The notes under the pieces: generated by a model
The model's input: the letters and a program-made list of their open reading frames with translations, nothing else
Databases searched by the model: none
What the model was told of the DNA's origin: nothing
DNA from: Hofstenia miamia
Lineage: Eukaryota; Xenacoelomorpha; Acoela; Hofsteniidae
DNA length: 64,000 nt
Assembly (NCBI GenBank): GCA_900660155.1
Contig: CABFPE010000500.1
Span: 228,538-292,537, forward strand
Direction: 5' to 3'
In this document: piece by piece, positions 26,901-36,954 of the stretch
How positions within the stretch are numbered: position 1 is the stretch's first letter
Layout of the letters: each line of letters begins with the position of its first letter
Position numbers and translations under genes: made by a program

Positions 26901-29900
26901 ATATTTCATAGTGACGACAGTAGTGGACTCAAAGCATTCCTAAGGTAAATTAGTAATTTCTAATTTCTTCTCATTAGTACTTAATTGTGTTCAATTCTTT
27001 TTAATAAACTTTTCTCAAACAATGTTTACGCGTATTTCATGTTTTTCTAATTAAATGTTAGCATTTAATGTCGAAAGTTATTAGTAGTGTTTATTGTTTG
27101 CATAGACTATCCTACTGAGATATTTATCCAACAATAATCGGTTTGGTGTAATCATTTAATGCAAGATTTAGCGAGATTTTATTCGCAAATTATAGCCTAC
27201 TCGTGATAACAACGGTCCTATTTCTAATACTCAGAGCCCATTGGATCGAAAATTGTGACCGAAGTTCGATTGTCTACATTTCATCTTCACTTGCCTGAGC
27301 GTTTTAAAGTGTGTTAATAACGGATTTATATTAGATGAAATACTGTTTTATAACTGGAGTTGCTAAGTAATTGATTTCTTGATGCCCTCGTTTAAATGGA
27401 ATATTCTGTTTTCATTTTGCTTAAAACTTTCCATTAATTTCTCGACGAAGGAATTTTAATATGAGATGCAATAAATTTAGTATTTTAATAGCGCAAAATA
27501 AACTCTGCGAGCATTAAAAAGGTCACAGCCGTTTTCAACGCTATACAGATGTTTGCACTATAATTAATTCATATTGAGCACCTCTTCGCTTTGAGGTTTA
27601 TTTATTTTTATTAAATGCTGATCGCTTATTCAAATGGAGCCAATATTTTATTTGTTTTAAGTTTGCAATAAAAACATTAGTTTACATTTATTTTCTCTTT
27701 AGAAAAGTCGGCAAGGAACAGGGGAAACAGCAACTTCCACAGCATGACCCTATTCACGATCAGAACATTTATATCACACCTGATCTGATTAAACGTCTAG
27801 CCAAAGAAAATATTAAACCATGGACTATTGTTCAATTCCAGGGAGACTGCATATTCATTCCTGCCGGCTGTCCACATCAGGTAATTTGGCATTAACTCTA
27901 CTCATTATATTTACCATTCCAACAGCTATTCAAACATTTCCTACCATGTGATATTGCAATTCCTGACTACGCGTGTAATAGCTAATATCCGCTTACGTAG
28001 ACTATAAAATATATGCAAATAATTCACTTTTAGTTTTCCAATCTGTCAGGAAAATTTCTACCCATCCCCAGCAATTTCACTTATTCTATACAGTCTGGCA
28101 CCCTATAATATTTATGCCCATAGAATATCTCGATATTGTCAAATGAAATTTATAATCCCCAGATGCAATAAAGATAATGCCTGTTTTCTATAAAAGTTCT
28201 TTGAAAAAATCATTTTACTTTTGTATTAGCAGAAGACATTTTATGTGTAGAATATTTTTCATTATTAGCTCCATTTGAATTGACCCTAAACGTTCACCCA
28301 ACCATTGAAATGGCAATTCATATCATCATGCTGATTATTTTTTTGAGTTGGATGAACCGTTAAGAGTTATTGCTTTATGACGTCATTCCAACTGTCCCTT
28401 AAAATAAAATAATGCCGAATTTTTTTGCTGATATTCACATGTATTCTCTTAATCTTTCTCTAGATGACCTTTTTTATGTTCTTGCACATTTAATTTTCCA
28501 TTATTCTACTTCGAATAATGATTTGCGATTTATATTATATCGGTTCGTTTCTTTGAGGTCAGTTCTGTTCACAATGCGTTAATAAATTTTATCAGGTGGT
28601 TTCTCAAAGTCTTTTGAAATTTACTATCGATCATTTTATCGAATAAGCGAATACGAATCGACCTTGAGTGGTAATGTATGTCTATTGAAACAAAGCACTT
28701 GCTTGCAGAGATATTTAAATTTATATTGGCAAAGCTGGACAATTCGCCAGTGCACAGCTGCGTTCGTGGAATTGTTTCCGATGGATTCAAATTAAAAGAC
28801 AGTTATGTCAACCAAATATTAATCCAACCATTTAATTAAAATTTACTATTTTATTTATAGATTGTAAACGCACGTTTTTCTTCCTCGCTAATGATCTGTC
28901 ACTGTCGTCACCTTTCGCAGTGTTATTCTCTTATTTTATTAAATTATTCCATAAATTTATTGCACTCCTATAATACTCTCACATATAAAATGTTTATTTT
29001 CACTTGTCTCACAATTGTCAAGGCGGAAATATGTTTTAAGACACCTACGGAAATATAAATTTGGAATGAAATTATTTAATTTATATTCGAATGGGGGTTT
29101 AATTATACACATGTGACCCGAAGACCATGTTTCATATTGCTATATTATTCGAATATTGCATGTGAGTATTTTGGCCTCCCTCATAAATTTCATCCGATAA
29201 ACACTGGGAATATAAACAAGTGTTTCCATTATATCGTGATGTTGACGACCATTTAGGAATCACAAACTTTTCTTTTAATAGTTTCTGCAGTTAGGACAAC
29301 CTTTAATTTCATTTTTGGGAGTTTAACAATTTCATGTCTTGTCGACTTTTTGTTCATATATGCATATCATGATTTTGCATCCCAATCATAATTTTATTTT
29401 TTTCTAAATGCAATATCTTACATAAATACGAATTTATGTACCATTATCTATATTGTATCCAATGTAATAATATAATAAAGTAAAAATCGCATAGATATTT
29501 ACTAATAAACTCTGTCTAATATATACTATGCAGCATTTATTTAATAAATGCATACTTAAAATTTGATTGGAATTACAAAATTTGTTATTTGGATTTGGGG
29601 TTAACTTGCTTTGATTTTGTATTAATATTATTAGTTTTGAATTTCGGTCGAATATTAAATTTAATGGATTATTGTGGAATGTAGAAATGACGTTTATATT
29701 TAGGTACGAAACGTCAACTCGTGTATCAAACTAGCACAGGATTTCGTTTCTCCTGAAAGAATGCGATATTGTCTGCGAACCACTGACGAATTCCGTCACT
29801 TATCTGACAAACACAGCAACCATGAAGATAAACTTCAGGTCAAAAACATTCTTTATCACGCAGTCAAGGATGCTCTCACTCTGATGATGAGCTCTTCATA

Positions 29901-29901
29901 G
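8504..29901 (+). CDS. KDM3: KDM3/JMJD1-type histone H3K9 demethylase, complete 12-exon gene
   Basis: Join of 8504-8981, 14514-14702, 14790-15031, 15958-16112, 20176-20408, 20745-20888, 24513-24694, 24806-24955, 25026-25220, 26304-26944, 27703-27880 and 29704-29901. This gives 2985 nt, 994 residues plus a stop. All junctions are GT-AG and the phase carries through. Layout: divergent Pro-rich N-terminus (1 to about 220), basic KLKKSW segment (about 225-235), cysteine-containing region (303-432), C6-type zinc finger (C446, C449, H457, C460, C463, C468, C471), and a JmjC domain in the last 330 residues. Fe(II) ligands are H803 and D805 in TNLHVD and H928 in GCPHQV. The family removes mono- and dimethyl marks from H3K9 in the nucleus using Fe(II) and 2-oxoglutarate. 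The protein is shorter than vertebrate KDM3A/B because the N-terminal region is short. KDM3A, B and C cannot be told apart here. Confidence 0.93.
9918..10070. repeat. Short tandem duplication, period about 70 bp
   Basis: A unit starting GACATTTAAACACAAAGCT and running to TTCACTAATGCTTTGCTGTCATTT in overall content is present twice in a row with a handful of small differences. It lies within intron 1 of the KDM3 gene. Confidence 0.85.
10727..10873. repeat. Short tandem duplication, period about 77 bp
   Basis: The unit beginning GCTCGATTTGTATCGGCATT and ending TTTTTCCTTTAATCATT occurs twice, at about 10736-10795 and 10813-10872, nearly identical. Confidence 0.88.
11581..11830. repeat. TG/TA-rich microsatellite region
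   Basis: Alternating TATG, TGTA and TATA runs. The 82-codon open frame here is an accident of the repeat (Tyr/Val/Cys/Met-rich, no domain). Confidence 0.85.
12931..13601. mobile_element. Imperfect long inverted repeat, foldback/MITE-like
   Basis: The left arm from 12931 (TGCTTTGCATTTATGCCAAA, then AAATCACATTTATTCCAAAA at about 12980) is matched in reverse complement by the right arm ending near 13600 (ACTTTGCATTTATGCTAAAA when reversed, and AAATCACATTTATTCCAAAA again near 13510-13530). The arms are diverged, with outer and inner blocks aligning at the same distance from the centre near 13270. There is no coding capacity. The structure fits a decayed non-autonomous DNA element or foldback sequence. 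Flanking target duplications were not found by eye. Confidence 0.55.
14514..14702 (+). CDS. KDM3: KDM3 exon 2: low-complexity linker
   Basis: The acceptor GAATTTAG is followed by codons for EVVGHPRRK and then a Ser/Pro-rich stretch ending KEKDSSYS. It enters and leaves in phase 1. The composition suggests a disordered linker with possible phosphorylation sites. Confidence 0.8.
14790..15031 (+). CDS. KDM3: KDM3 exon 3: basic KLKKSW segment
   Basis: Begins [14 protein letters not shown], which resembles the K-L-K-K-x-W-L-x-R-H segment found upstream of the zinc finger in KDM3 proteins. It is followed by charged linker with several Lys-rich patches (RIKKE). It ends in phase 0 at GAT/GTGAGT. Confidence 0.85.
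15958..16112 (+). CDS. KDM3: KDM3 exon 4: cysteine-containing conserved block
   Basis: Encodes a block with CRECK and then YCRFVQFRR after the splice. This matches the C-R-E-C and F-C-R-F-x-x-F-R-R-L positions conserved upstream of the KDM3 zinc finger. It enters in phase 0 and leaves in phase 2. Confidence 0.85.
16113..20175 (+). other. KDM3 intron 4 (4.1 kb)
   Basis: GT-AG intron. Apart from the unidentified open frame at 18209-18550 and a hAT-like terminal sequence within it, I see only AT-rich DNA. Confidence 0.5.
18209..18550 (+). pseudogene. Unidentified open frame in KDM3 intron 4, possible transposon remnant
   Basis: An open frame of 113 codons with non-ATG entry (TTG) reads [20 protein letters not shown], then [19 protein letters not shown]. 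It is GC-richer than its surroundings in the first 190 bases. I do not recognise a protein family. Its middle (GGGCGAATTCAAGGGGGGTA at about 18252) looks like the terminal sequence type of hAT elements (CAGGGGCGAATTCAAGGGGG), so the frame is more likely an accident within a DNA-transposon relic than an exon. It does not fit the KDM3 protein at this point, because exons 4 and 5 join cleanly. Confidence 0.3.
20176..20408 (+). CDS. KDM3: KDM3 exon 5: region preceding zinc finger
   Basis: Continues [17 protein letters not shown] and ends in [12 protein letters not shown], which aligns with the V-x-G-F and I-G-D-x-F-C-Q segments of KDM3. Acceptor TATTTAG, donor CAAA/GTAAGC, phase 2 in and phase 1 out. 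Confidence 0.85.
20745..20888 (+). CDS. KDM3: KDM3 exon 6: C6-type zinc finger
   Basis: Encodes [18 protein letters not shown], then [15 protein letters not shown], the most conserved non-catalytic part of the KDM3 family (CxxC, x7, HW, C, xx, CGF, C, xx, C). The finger is needed for demethylase activity in vertebrate members. Phase 1 in and phase 1 out at ATTG/GTAAGT. Confidence 0.92.
20889..24512 (+). other. KDM3 intron 6 (3.6 kb)
   Basis: GT-AG intron of AT-rich DNA. No conserved exon was found. It contains a possible tRNA-like relic at 23118-23190 and the alternative acceptor of exon 7 at 24440. Confidence 0.5.
23118..23190 (+). repeat. Possible tRNA-derived (SINE-like) relic
   Basis: TGGCGAAGTGGTTAAAG resembles a Pol III A box (TRGCNNAGYNGG), and AAAGTTCTAAGTC about 50 bases later is a weak B-box-like match (GGTTCGANTCC). 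No cloverleaf folds convincingly, so this is at best the decayed head of a tRNA-derived SINE. Confidence 0.2.
24513..24694 (+). CDS. KDM3: KDM3 exon 7: post-zinc-finger region
   Basis: Encodes [16 protein letters not shown] and [14 protein letters not shown], matching W-x-K-C-x-K and L-x-P-T-Q-I-I-P-G-x-x-L-x-D-L of the family. A second acceptor (TTTTTAG ending at 24440) lies exactly 72 nt upstream in the same frame and would add 24 mostly hydrophobic residues. The donor used here is AAG/GTAGCT. The better-looking GTAAGG at 24690 would leave phase 1 and hit a stop at once in exon 8. Confidence 0.8.
24806..24955 (+). CDS. KDM3: KDM3 exon 8: Ser-rich linker
   Basis: Encodes [12 protein letters not shown], a [14 protein letters not shown] stretch and VAGSYNS. 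Phase 0 on both sides, 150 nt, so it could be skipped without shifting the frame. It has an acceptor TTTAG and a strong GTAAGT donor. It is not well conserved, as expected for the linker before the JmjC domain. Confidence 0.75.
25026..25220 (+). CDS. KDM3: KDM3 exon 9: [13 protein letters not shown] block
   Basis: Encodes [19 protein letters not shown], then FQEELRKGT. This is the S-W-L-C-x-x-R-L-L-W-L block that leads into the JmjC region in KDM3 proteins. Phase 0 on both sides, donor ACG/GTAAGT. Confidence 0.88.
25221..26303 (+). other. KDM3 intron 9 (1.1 kb)
   Basis: GT-AG intron of AT-rich sequence. Nothing else seen. Confidence 0.6.
26304..26944 (+). CDS. KDM3: KDM3 exon 10: JmjC domain with first two iron ligands
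   Basis: The largest exon after the first. It starts PVLVSGC (the P-V-x-V-S-G entry to the domain) and carries ILKLKDWP, then [38 protein letters not shown] with the HxD iron ligands (H803, D805), and [10 protein letters not shown]. Almost every signature position of KDM3 JmjC domains is present, so the enzyme looks active. Phase 0 in and phase 2 out. Confidence 0.93.
26945..27702 (+). other. KDM3 intron 10 (0.76 kb)
   Basis: GT-AG intron that interrupts an Arg codon within the JmjC domain. Nothing else seen. Confidence 0.6.
27703..27880 (+). CDS. KDM3: KDM3 exon 11: JmjC domain, second iron histidine
   Basis: Encodes [15 protein letters not shown] and then [15 protein letters not shown], where H928 is the third iron ligand. 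The GD-x-x-F-I-P-A-G-x-x-H-Q-V signature is kept across the splice. Phase 2 in and phase 0 out. Confidence 0.92.
27881..29703 (+). other. KDM3 intron 11 (1.8 kb)
   Basis: GT-AG intron immediately after the third iron-ligand motif. AT-rich, with no feature recognised. Confidence 0.6.
29704..29901 (+). CDS. KDM3: KDM3 exon 12: end of JmjC domain and stop codon
   Basis: Starts [18 protein letters not shown] and continues to [17 protein letters not shown], the conserved C-terminal helix of KDM3 proteins, then TAG at 29899-29901. No clear AATAAA is placed close behind the stop, so the poly(A) site is not called. Confidence 0.92.
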   Translation, partial: VRNVNSCIKLAQDFVSPERMRYCLRTTDEFRHLSDKHSNHEDKLQVKNILYHAVKDALTLMMSSS

Positions 29902-32900
29902 CAATGGTGCTGTTCTCACAATTCAAGACGGTATTCTTCCAACCCTCAGAAAGTCGATCAGCTTTCACAGACTTTAAGCGCGTGCCACTACACACATCTC
30001 ATCTCGACGCTTTGCCTTTATTATATGTGTGCTTTCTCAAAGCAGATATGCTTTTGTTGAATGTTTCCATCAATTTGTTGTTAAACGAAACTTATTGTCA
30101 GCAGATTTTGTTATTAATTGATGCTCTCGAGTTTTCTCTTCATTGATATTAGGTTATTTCAAAATGAAAATATTTGTAAAATTTCGAAATAGATTATTAT
30201 GATGTGTTCCATTTTTTCGAATTGTAACTTTCAACTACATATTAAATATATCATGTTATTTATACAGGTGTATGCTTACATTGAAATAACAACTTATGGG
30301 AATGTTCTTTATAACCAAATGTCAAATACATTTTCATAAGGTTTCTTTGAAATTCGTGTATGTATAGAAATCACTCAAAAACGCGTTTAATGTATTATTG
30401 GAACGTCTAATGTTAACACTTTCAGCTCTTTATTGTATTGAGCATATTGCATTAAGTTCACAATTTGTTTAATTTTTAATTGCAGGTTAGTATACCCAGT
30501 CATGTATTTATTTTTCCGTCTGTAGGCATCGTAATTGTTTTATAAATATATTTCTCTATTTATTGTAGAAAATAATATAAAACGAACAGCTGTTTTAAAT
30601 GAACAACAAAGGTTTTTACAGCATTGCAACTTCAATTATTTATTCTTTCTTCCTTTTTTGCAGTGTTCTTTGAAACAAGGAATTCCAATTTCTAACCAGG
30701 ATTCAATTTAGGTAATTTGCAACATTTTAAAAACGACAGCGTAAATATTTAAGTGTGATACGTTTACTTATAAGCAATAATAGCAAATACATTGGATAGC
30801 ATTTTAACGCTATTCTCTAGTGTTTCAAACTAAGAATGGTATGCTTTACATAAAAATGAATTACTTCAAAATCAGTATATCATTTTATATTGGTAATCGC
30901 AAATTTATCCTGTATGGAAATTTTTTCGCAAATTTTGATAGAGATAAATTTGGCATAATTAATGTAGCGTACTTATTATTTATATACATAATAGACAATC
31001 TCTAAAATATTTTTTTTCGATAAATCATTAAATTTCAGTAGTATGTATGTCGTCACTTATTTAATCATTAACTTAATGTATATGTATCTTATGTCGAAAT
31101 TCCCTAAAATGGATATTAGTTTCTATATAAAGAGAAAATTTTAAAAGCTTCTTATTGCGAACACATATTGCTTTAAATTTTCATCAAAATATTTTAAATA
31201 TTGTCTACCTTTCAAATTTACTATCTAAAAAGGAAAATATATTTCACTAATCCAATTTGCTAGTCTAAGAAAAACGGCACAGCTGATAACAGAAGAGTAA
31301 AGCCTTTAAATTTCAATTTTTGAAAGAAAGTTTAGTGGAAAATCAGTGAAGCTCACATGCTTTACATTTATTAATTTTTTATTATTATTCAAAAAATTTT
31401 GGAACTTAATGAGATTTGGTGACTCTTCCTAACTTTTATTATGGATCGTAACAACCTAATGGAATTTTCTTAATATGTGCTTTTTTGGATGGCAACGCTT
31501 CTTTAAGGTCGGGGAGGTATTATTCCTAATTTTTGCAAACAATTATTATGAATGTTACTATGAACACAACTAAGTAAAATAAGCAAGATATTAATTGATA
31601 AATTAGTGAATTCCATTATTTCTATGACCTACAACCAATATCCAAAATATTTCAATAAACACCTAATTTTTTTTATTTAATGTCATTAAAATATTGATGA
31701 CATAAAATTTCTGAACATTCATGAAGAAGATTTTGGCCCGAGGAGCCAAAAAAGTGTCACGTAGAGTAGGGTAAAGATAGGAACAACTAGAAACATCTAA
31801 GTATCCAGGTAGGTATAGTTTACATCCATAATTAGCTTTTGATTAGCATATCATTTGTTTCACAGTATTTTCCTAATTGAGAGATATACCTATATGTGGA
31901 TGAGTCATGCATCTCTCAAACATTTCTAAGCTTTCATATGTATCAACACAAAAGCCTACGAGGATGTCAAATATTCAATTAACAGTTGTCAATAACGAAC
32001 TTAAAGCGTTTATGGAAAAGTTTTGAAAAGAAACACATCATTATTTTAAGAGATATTCAGAATTTTATTGCAATTATTAAAGTGCTTCCCCTTATAATAA
32101 TAACAATGTATTATGTAGATTACTCTAATACAAGAGAATCATTAACCAGTCTGAAAATATTGAACGCTTTTTTTGGATTCATCCAAGAATTTGAGATTGC
32201 TGATTCTGAGAATTATAGAGAGTGAATTGGGAAAATTTCGACCTTTGAATTTGTTGATAGTTCCTGTCACTTGCTTTCAAAGAACAAAAACTCGTTTTGT
32301 TTTCAACATTGCGTGAGTTGCCTCAGTAGATCTTTCACGTTTTCGCTCTGATTAAAACCGCAAAGACATGCATTGCTAAAATAGAAATACATACTGGCAA
32401 TATTCAAAAAATTTGAACTGCCAATAGGAACTTGTGAGAATCCATGATTAGTGTTTTGTTCCACTCTATCGAACAGTTCCAGTAGCATAATTTCTACATT
32501 TTTTGTCACTCCAGCTTAAAGCCTGTGATATGCTCCTGATCAATCGCTTACTGATACGCAATCGGGACCTTGATTTCATAACGTTCTCGAATTCCCACTC
32601 TTCTCGCTCTGACAGTGTTGTCACATTCTCTGTTCGTCATCCCAAGAAACATCGCACACTTCACTTGTTTTTTAATCGGCTTATGATTCTGCTAACTTCC
32701 TCTTGACTCTCAGCCCTCCAACTGTTATTGACTTTTTTCAATGCAATGCCCTTGTTAATCAGGCGTAATGCAACTATTTAATTAGCTTCTAATGAAACGG
32801 GCTGAAAATAATTTGTAGATAGTTTGCAAATTATATTACCCGAGAGTGCCCTGACTTTCAGAGCTCTGGATTTATTAGAACTTGAGAAATACAGCTTCAA

Positions 32901-33839
32901 TTTTTTTTGAAATTTTATAATTGTAGTAGTGGCGCTGATTACAACTTTTTTAAAATATTATCGAGGCGCCTATCATGAACTAAGCATTTATAATAGGCGA
33001 CTCTGATTATTCAATTGTAATTTTTCATTTAATATTAGTATATCTTCCTATAGTTAGAATTATTAGATGATAACAAAAAGCAATGAACATATTTGAATAC
33101 TTATTTCCCGCTTTTAGGATGCTTCACTTAGCAACTCTAAATATAGATATTTCCTTTCCTTTCAAAAATTTTTCACGGACTTTCTGATCAATATTGCAAA
33201 TTCGCCATGGCTAAAATACATTGAAGAAAACGTAATAGATGTAAAAATAAAATTAGATGCAAATGAAACTAGTTTTATGTCGATCTGAGTATTATTCGCT
33301 GAACAATCAACGTTATTCCAATGGCATATTATTCATAAAATCTTCTGTAGGCAATGACCTAAATAAAATATTGATTGCGCAGCGAACAATGTTCATACTG
33401 TCTTCGAACCATTTTTATTTTCTTCTAAGTCACATTTTATACCTAGAACGTGCTTTTGAATCGATTTAGAACGAGGATTAGTTCAAAGCAACTAATTATC
33501 ACTCAAACTTCTCCTGCCATTACAATGGTTACTGTTAAGAATTTTCATCAAGAACATTAAATTTGATCTTATTTATATGTAAAATAATGTAGAAGAAAAC
33601 ACCCATGCAACAGACCCCCAGTTGTTGCCATTTCCGAGTTTAAATCTTACTTAGTGTGCACAGCCCTTGTCAAAAAGTGCTTAATGTCGTTTCCGTCAAG
33701 TTCAGCTTGTGGACATGATTAACTAAGAGCGCAATTAGTGAAAGACCTGATTACAAAGGACAACAGCAATCTATCGTTGTGTTGCTTTCACGGAGTTTGT
33801 TAATGCAGTTTTATGTGGTAAGGTTCCAAATTTGTTGTT
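29902..33839. other. KDM3 3' flank, no further gene seen
   Basis: Begins with the KDM3 3' UTR. Open frames at 29904-30146, 31986-32225, 32503-32706 and 33257-33469 show no known motif and have the local AT-driven composition. No exon of another gene could be supported. Confidence 0.4.
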
Positions 33840-34370
33840 GACCTTTCGTGTAAAAAGAGTACTGGTCGCTTCTCCCGCCACAACACACTTACTGATATTA
33901 TTATGCGAGCACTCAATTGTTGCCATGTGCCCTCTGTATTAGAACCACCTGGTTTGTCACGTTTAGACGGCAAACGACCTAACAAAATGACTTTGGTTCC
34001 ATGGAGGTGAGGTCGAATTCTTCTTTAGGATGTAACTGCAGTTGATATTCTGGCCCCAAGTAGAGTTAACAATTATGCTCCATTCAAAGCTGCAAAAGAG
34101 GCTGAGCAAACTAAGATAAATAAATACCGTCAACTAATTGATGCTGGCTACGACGTTCAACCCATAGCCTTTGAAGTTCAAGGCAATTGTGGATCTGAAT
34201 CTCAAAAAACTTGCTGTTCGTATCCGTGTGTGCACCAAGTAAGTTTATTCTCAGGAATTCCTTATGCAAGAATCAGTGTTGCAATTGAAATGCTAAATAG
34301 TGGCTGTGTCGTTCGCACAATTGATTTAATAAAACAGTTGGACAAAGATTTCTGCTTGTAGGTGCATCTC
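33840..34370 (+). mobile_element. LINE fragment, C-terminal restriction-like endonuclease domain (family A)
   Basis: One plus-strand frame from 33840 to about 34362 reads [14 protein letters not shown], then [18 protein letters not shown] and MTLVPWR, then after two in-frame stops DVTAVDILAPS and EAEQTKINKYRQL. This matches the C-terminal domain of a widespread invertebrate non-LTR family: L-S-C-x-x-S-x-G-R-x-x-R-H, E-P-x-G-L-x-R-x-D-G-K-R-P-D-G, W-D-x-T-x-x-D-T-L-A-x-S. The H, D-G-K-R-P and D-V-T positions look like a PD-(D/E)XK restriction-like nuclease core, the target-cutting domain of RLE-type LINEs. The match ends RISVAIEMLNSG. There is no reverse transcriptase upstream, so the copy is 5'-truncated and dead. 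Confidence 0.7.
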
Positions 34371-34799
34371 TTCTTCTCTCATCATAGCTTCTTATAAATG
34401 AAGTTCAATATGTTTTTTATGGTAAGATCTGTATTTTAGGAAGTTTTGCTTCAATATGTCGGAAATTCAAACTAGTCCTGAATCAATCTGAACAATATTA
34501 GGTGCGCAATCGAGGCGTATACAAAAAATACTGAAAACTATAAAGTTTTTTCCAAAACAATGTCAAATGATAGAGTATTTTGAGCAATTTCAAATGGATT
34601 CAACTAGTTACTTAGCTTACTTCATATTATCCATATAAAACCAATTGTTTTCTTAAAAATTTAGTTCATAATGATAATTGCAATCAGTGGCGTCTAATTA
34701 TTTTACAAAAATCATTAGCGGTGTTATAATAGTTAAAAAATGAAAAACTTCGCCGCTATAAATAGTGGAAGGTATTCAGCGAGGCTGTAACAATTTTAC

Positions 34800-35060
34800 T
34801 ACTATATGACTGACCGCCGTTGGTTGGATTTGACAACCTGTTTGACAGAAAGGTATAAGATACGAATAATGAAAAATTCATTTCTAAACACAGCTATAAA
34901 CATGTGGAATGAATTACCAAAATATATTAAACAAATAAGTAAATTAAAAAACTTTAAAATGGATATTTAAAAATATTTTGCACTTATAATATAAAAAAAC
35001 CGAAATGGCGAGGTTATAAATTTTATAATCCTGATTACTCTATTAATAGAAACTAGCAAT
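34800..35060 (+). mobile_element. LINE 3' end fragment (Jockey/CR1-like RT C-terminus)
   Basis: The plus strand encodes RIMKNSFLNTAINMWNELPK then YIKQISKLKNFK and a stop at 34968-34970. The pattern (a short basic lead, then F-x-N-x-x-x-x-x-W-N-x-L-P, then S-L-x-x-F-K) is the extreme C-terminus of ORF2 in Jockey/CR1-type LINEs. Only the last 60 or so codons and a short 3' UTR remain. Confidence 0.6.
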
Positions 35061-35217
35061 CGTCATAGCCCAAGTTGTTTTCTTTTTTTCTTTAGTTTTG
35101 TATTTTTTTCTTAACGCTTTCAGAATTTGTTATCAGTATTTCTATTTATTGTTAAAACAATTTCTGAATATAGATTTTTCTTCTCTCTTCTCTTCAGAAA
35201 GTCGGAAACCCAGTTAA

Positions 35218-35246
35218 TAATATATATATATATATATGTATATATG
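35218..35246. repeat. (TA)n microsatellite
   Basis: A run of TA dinucleotides with one TG interruption. Confidence 0.9.
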
Positions 35247-36514
35247 GGTACAATTCGGAGCATGTTCGCCAATTATTAGACGGTGAGGTATTCGGAAGTA
35301 TACTATCGAATGATCTATTCCTATGAGTCGCACATAATCTGGGTTATTTATATAACAATAACCATGTTCTTTAATATATTGCTATTAGCTTAGGTAGACT
35401 CAACTTATATTAACTTTTATCTTATTATGTTTTAATATTATGTTATTAATTCAATATAGATTGATTCCATGATGCTTAGTTTTCCACTGCCCGGATATAA
35501 ACTTCAGGTCCGTAGACACAATGATTTCTCAGATAGTGTCTCAGAAAACTTTGAAAGGGCTCAGTTTCTGATTTTACCTTAAGATTGATATCAGTACTCA
35601 CGACTATTGGGGGAATTTTAAATATGATGTTTCTCACGTAATAATATTTATAATTTGCCAATATCAAATTGTATTATAATATCGATCTTGAATATTCCTA
35701 GCGTCATACTTACTCATATATTAAGTAAATTTTCTAGCAAATACTTGATCAGCGATGAATGAATTGCCTAACCAATATTTGTTCGCATTGTTTCATATAC
35801 ATTTGGTTTTGCAGAATTCTAAGTGTTCTGATATAAATGATTGATTCCAATGCTCCTATATTTTGTCTAATAAATTTCAAGCTTTTCAATGCAATTAATT
35901 AATGTACAACTTTGTAAAATCTTTTAAAATGTTCACTCTTATTATCGTTTTTAAGTTAAAGACTTTTAAAATAGGCAAATTATACACATCAAAAAAGCAT
36001 CGCTGGTTTCAACCATTATATCACTAAATTAGGTCTTGCTTAAGCCTCTGTAACCTAGCATTTTTACAATTATGATGATTTCTATAAACAATTTTTAAAT
36101 ACTTATTACTGACGAACTAATAAATATATCCAAAATGTGAAAATATCACAGGATAGAGATTAGTCACTTCTACCATTTCCAACGTTATATTGCACTTTAT
36201 CTGATCTTGCGCACGGCATACCTGAACGAAGCTTTGTTGGTTAATGTACACAAAATAGTTGACGTAAGTCGTTGCTGTCATGGGCTTTAGTTCTCCGATT
36301 ATTTCAACATTAGTTATTAAAAAATTTGAAAGTTCTTACAAAAATCGGATTTTTAATTTAATAAAATTATTCGTTCCAAATTCAGATGCAAGACAGAACT
36401 GTACTCCAAAGAAATTAACAAGGGGCTTCTATCTTGAGTTTTGTATTTTTATGATATATTTTGATCATAATTAATTTTCTCAACAAATATAATCAAACAC
36501 TCGAATACAAATAT
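35247..36514. other. AT-rich stretch, no gene seen
   Basis: Only short AT-driven open frames, with no family match and no clear repeat. Confidence 0.4.
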
Positions 36515-36597
36515 ACATTTAACAAAGGGGCTGTCCCCCCCAATCTAATTTAACAAGGTGGGCTGAGCCCCAGAGCACCCCCTCGAGTACACCCCTG
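36515..36597 (-). mobile_element. hAT-like DNA transposon terminus
   Basis: Read on the minus strand from 36597, the sequence starts CAGGGGTGTACTCGAGGGGG and continues through a run of G-rich short motifs (GGGGCTCAGCCC, GGGGGGGACAGCCCC). This is the style of many hAT-superfamily terminal inverted repeats (CAGGGGTG start, G-rich subterminal blocks). It is a sharp GC island in AT-rich DNA. The opposite end was not identified, so this is a solo or truncated end. Confidence 0.45.
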
Positions 36598-36954
36598 ATG
36601 CAAGAATAATATCTATCACAATTTTATCTATGTGAAATAAACAAATTGTATCTCTATGTATATAATGAGCAGTTTAGGACTGGTTAACTAGTTACATACC
36701 CTTAAATCCATATTCAGATTTTGCAGTTTATTGGTTGTTGCACCAGCGCCAGTATCTTATATGTTTATAGACGAAAAGAAATACTTCTATGTATTGTTAG
36801 TAGCTATATACAAAATTTTTATCATTTACCGCTGAAATCTCCACGTTAAGCAATCGCAACAAATTACAATCGATGTAAATTTATATTTTCACATTTGAAA
36901 AGTTGTTATTAAATTGTAGGTGAATAATATTTTCCTTATTTTCGCATAACTATC

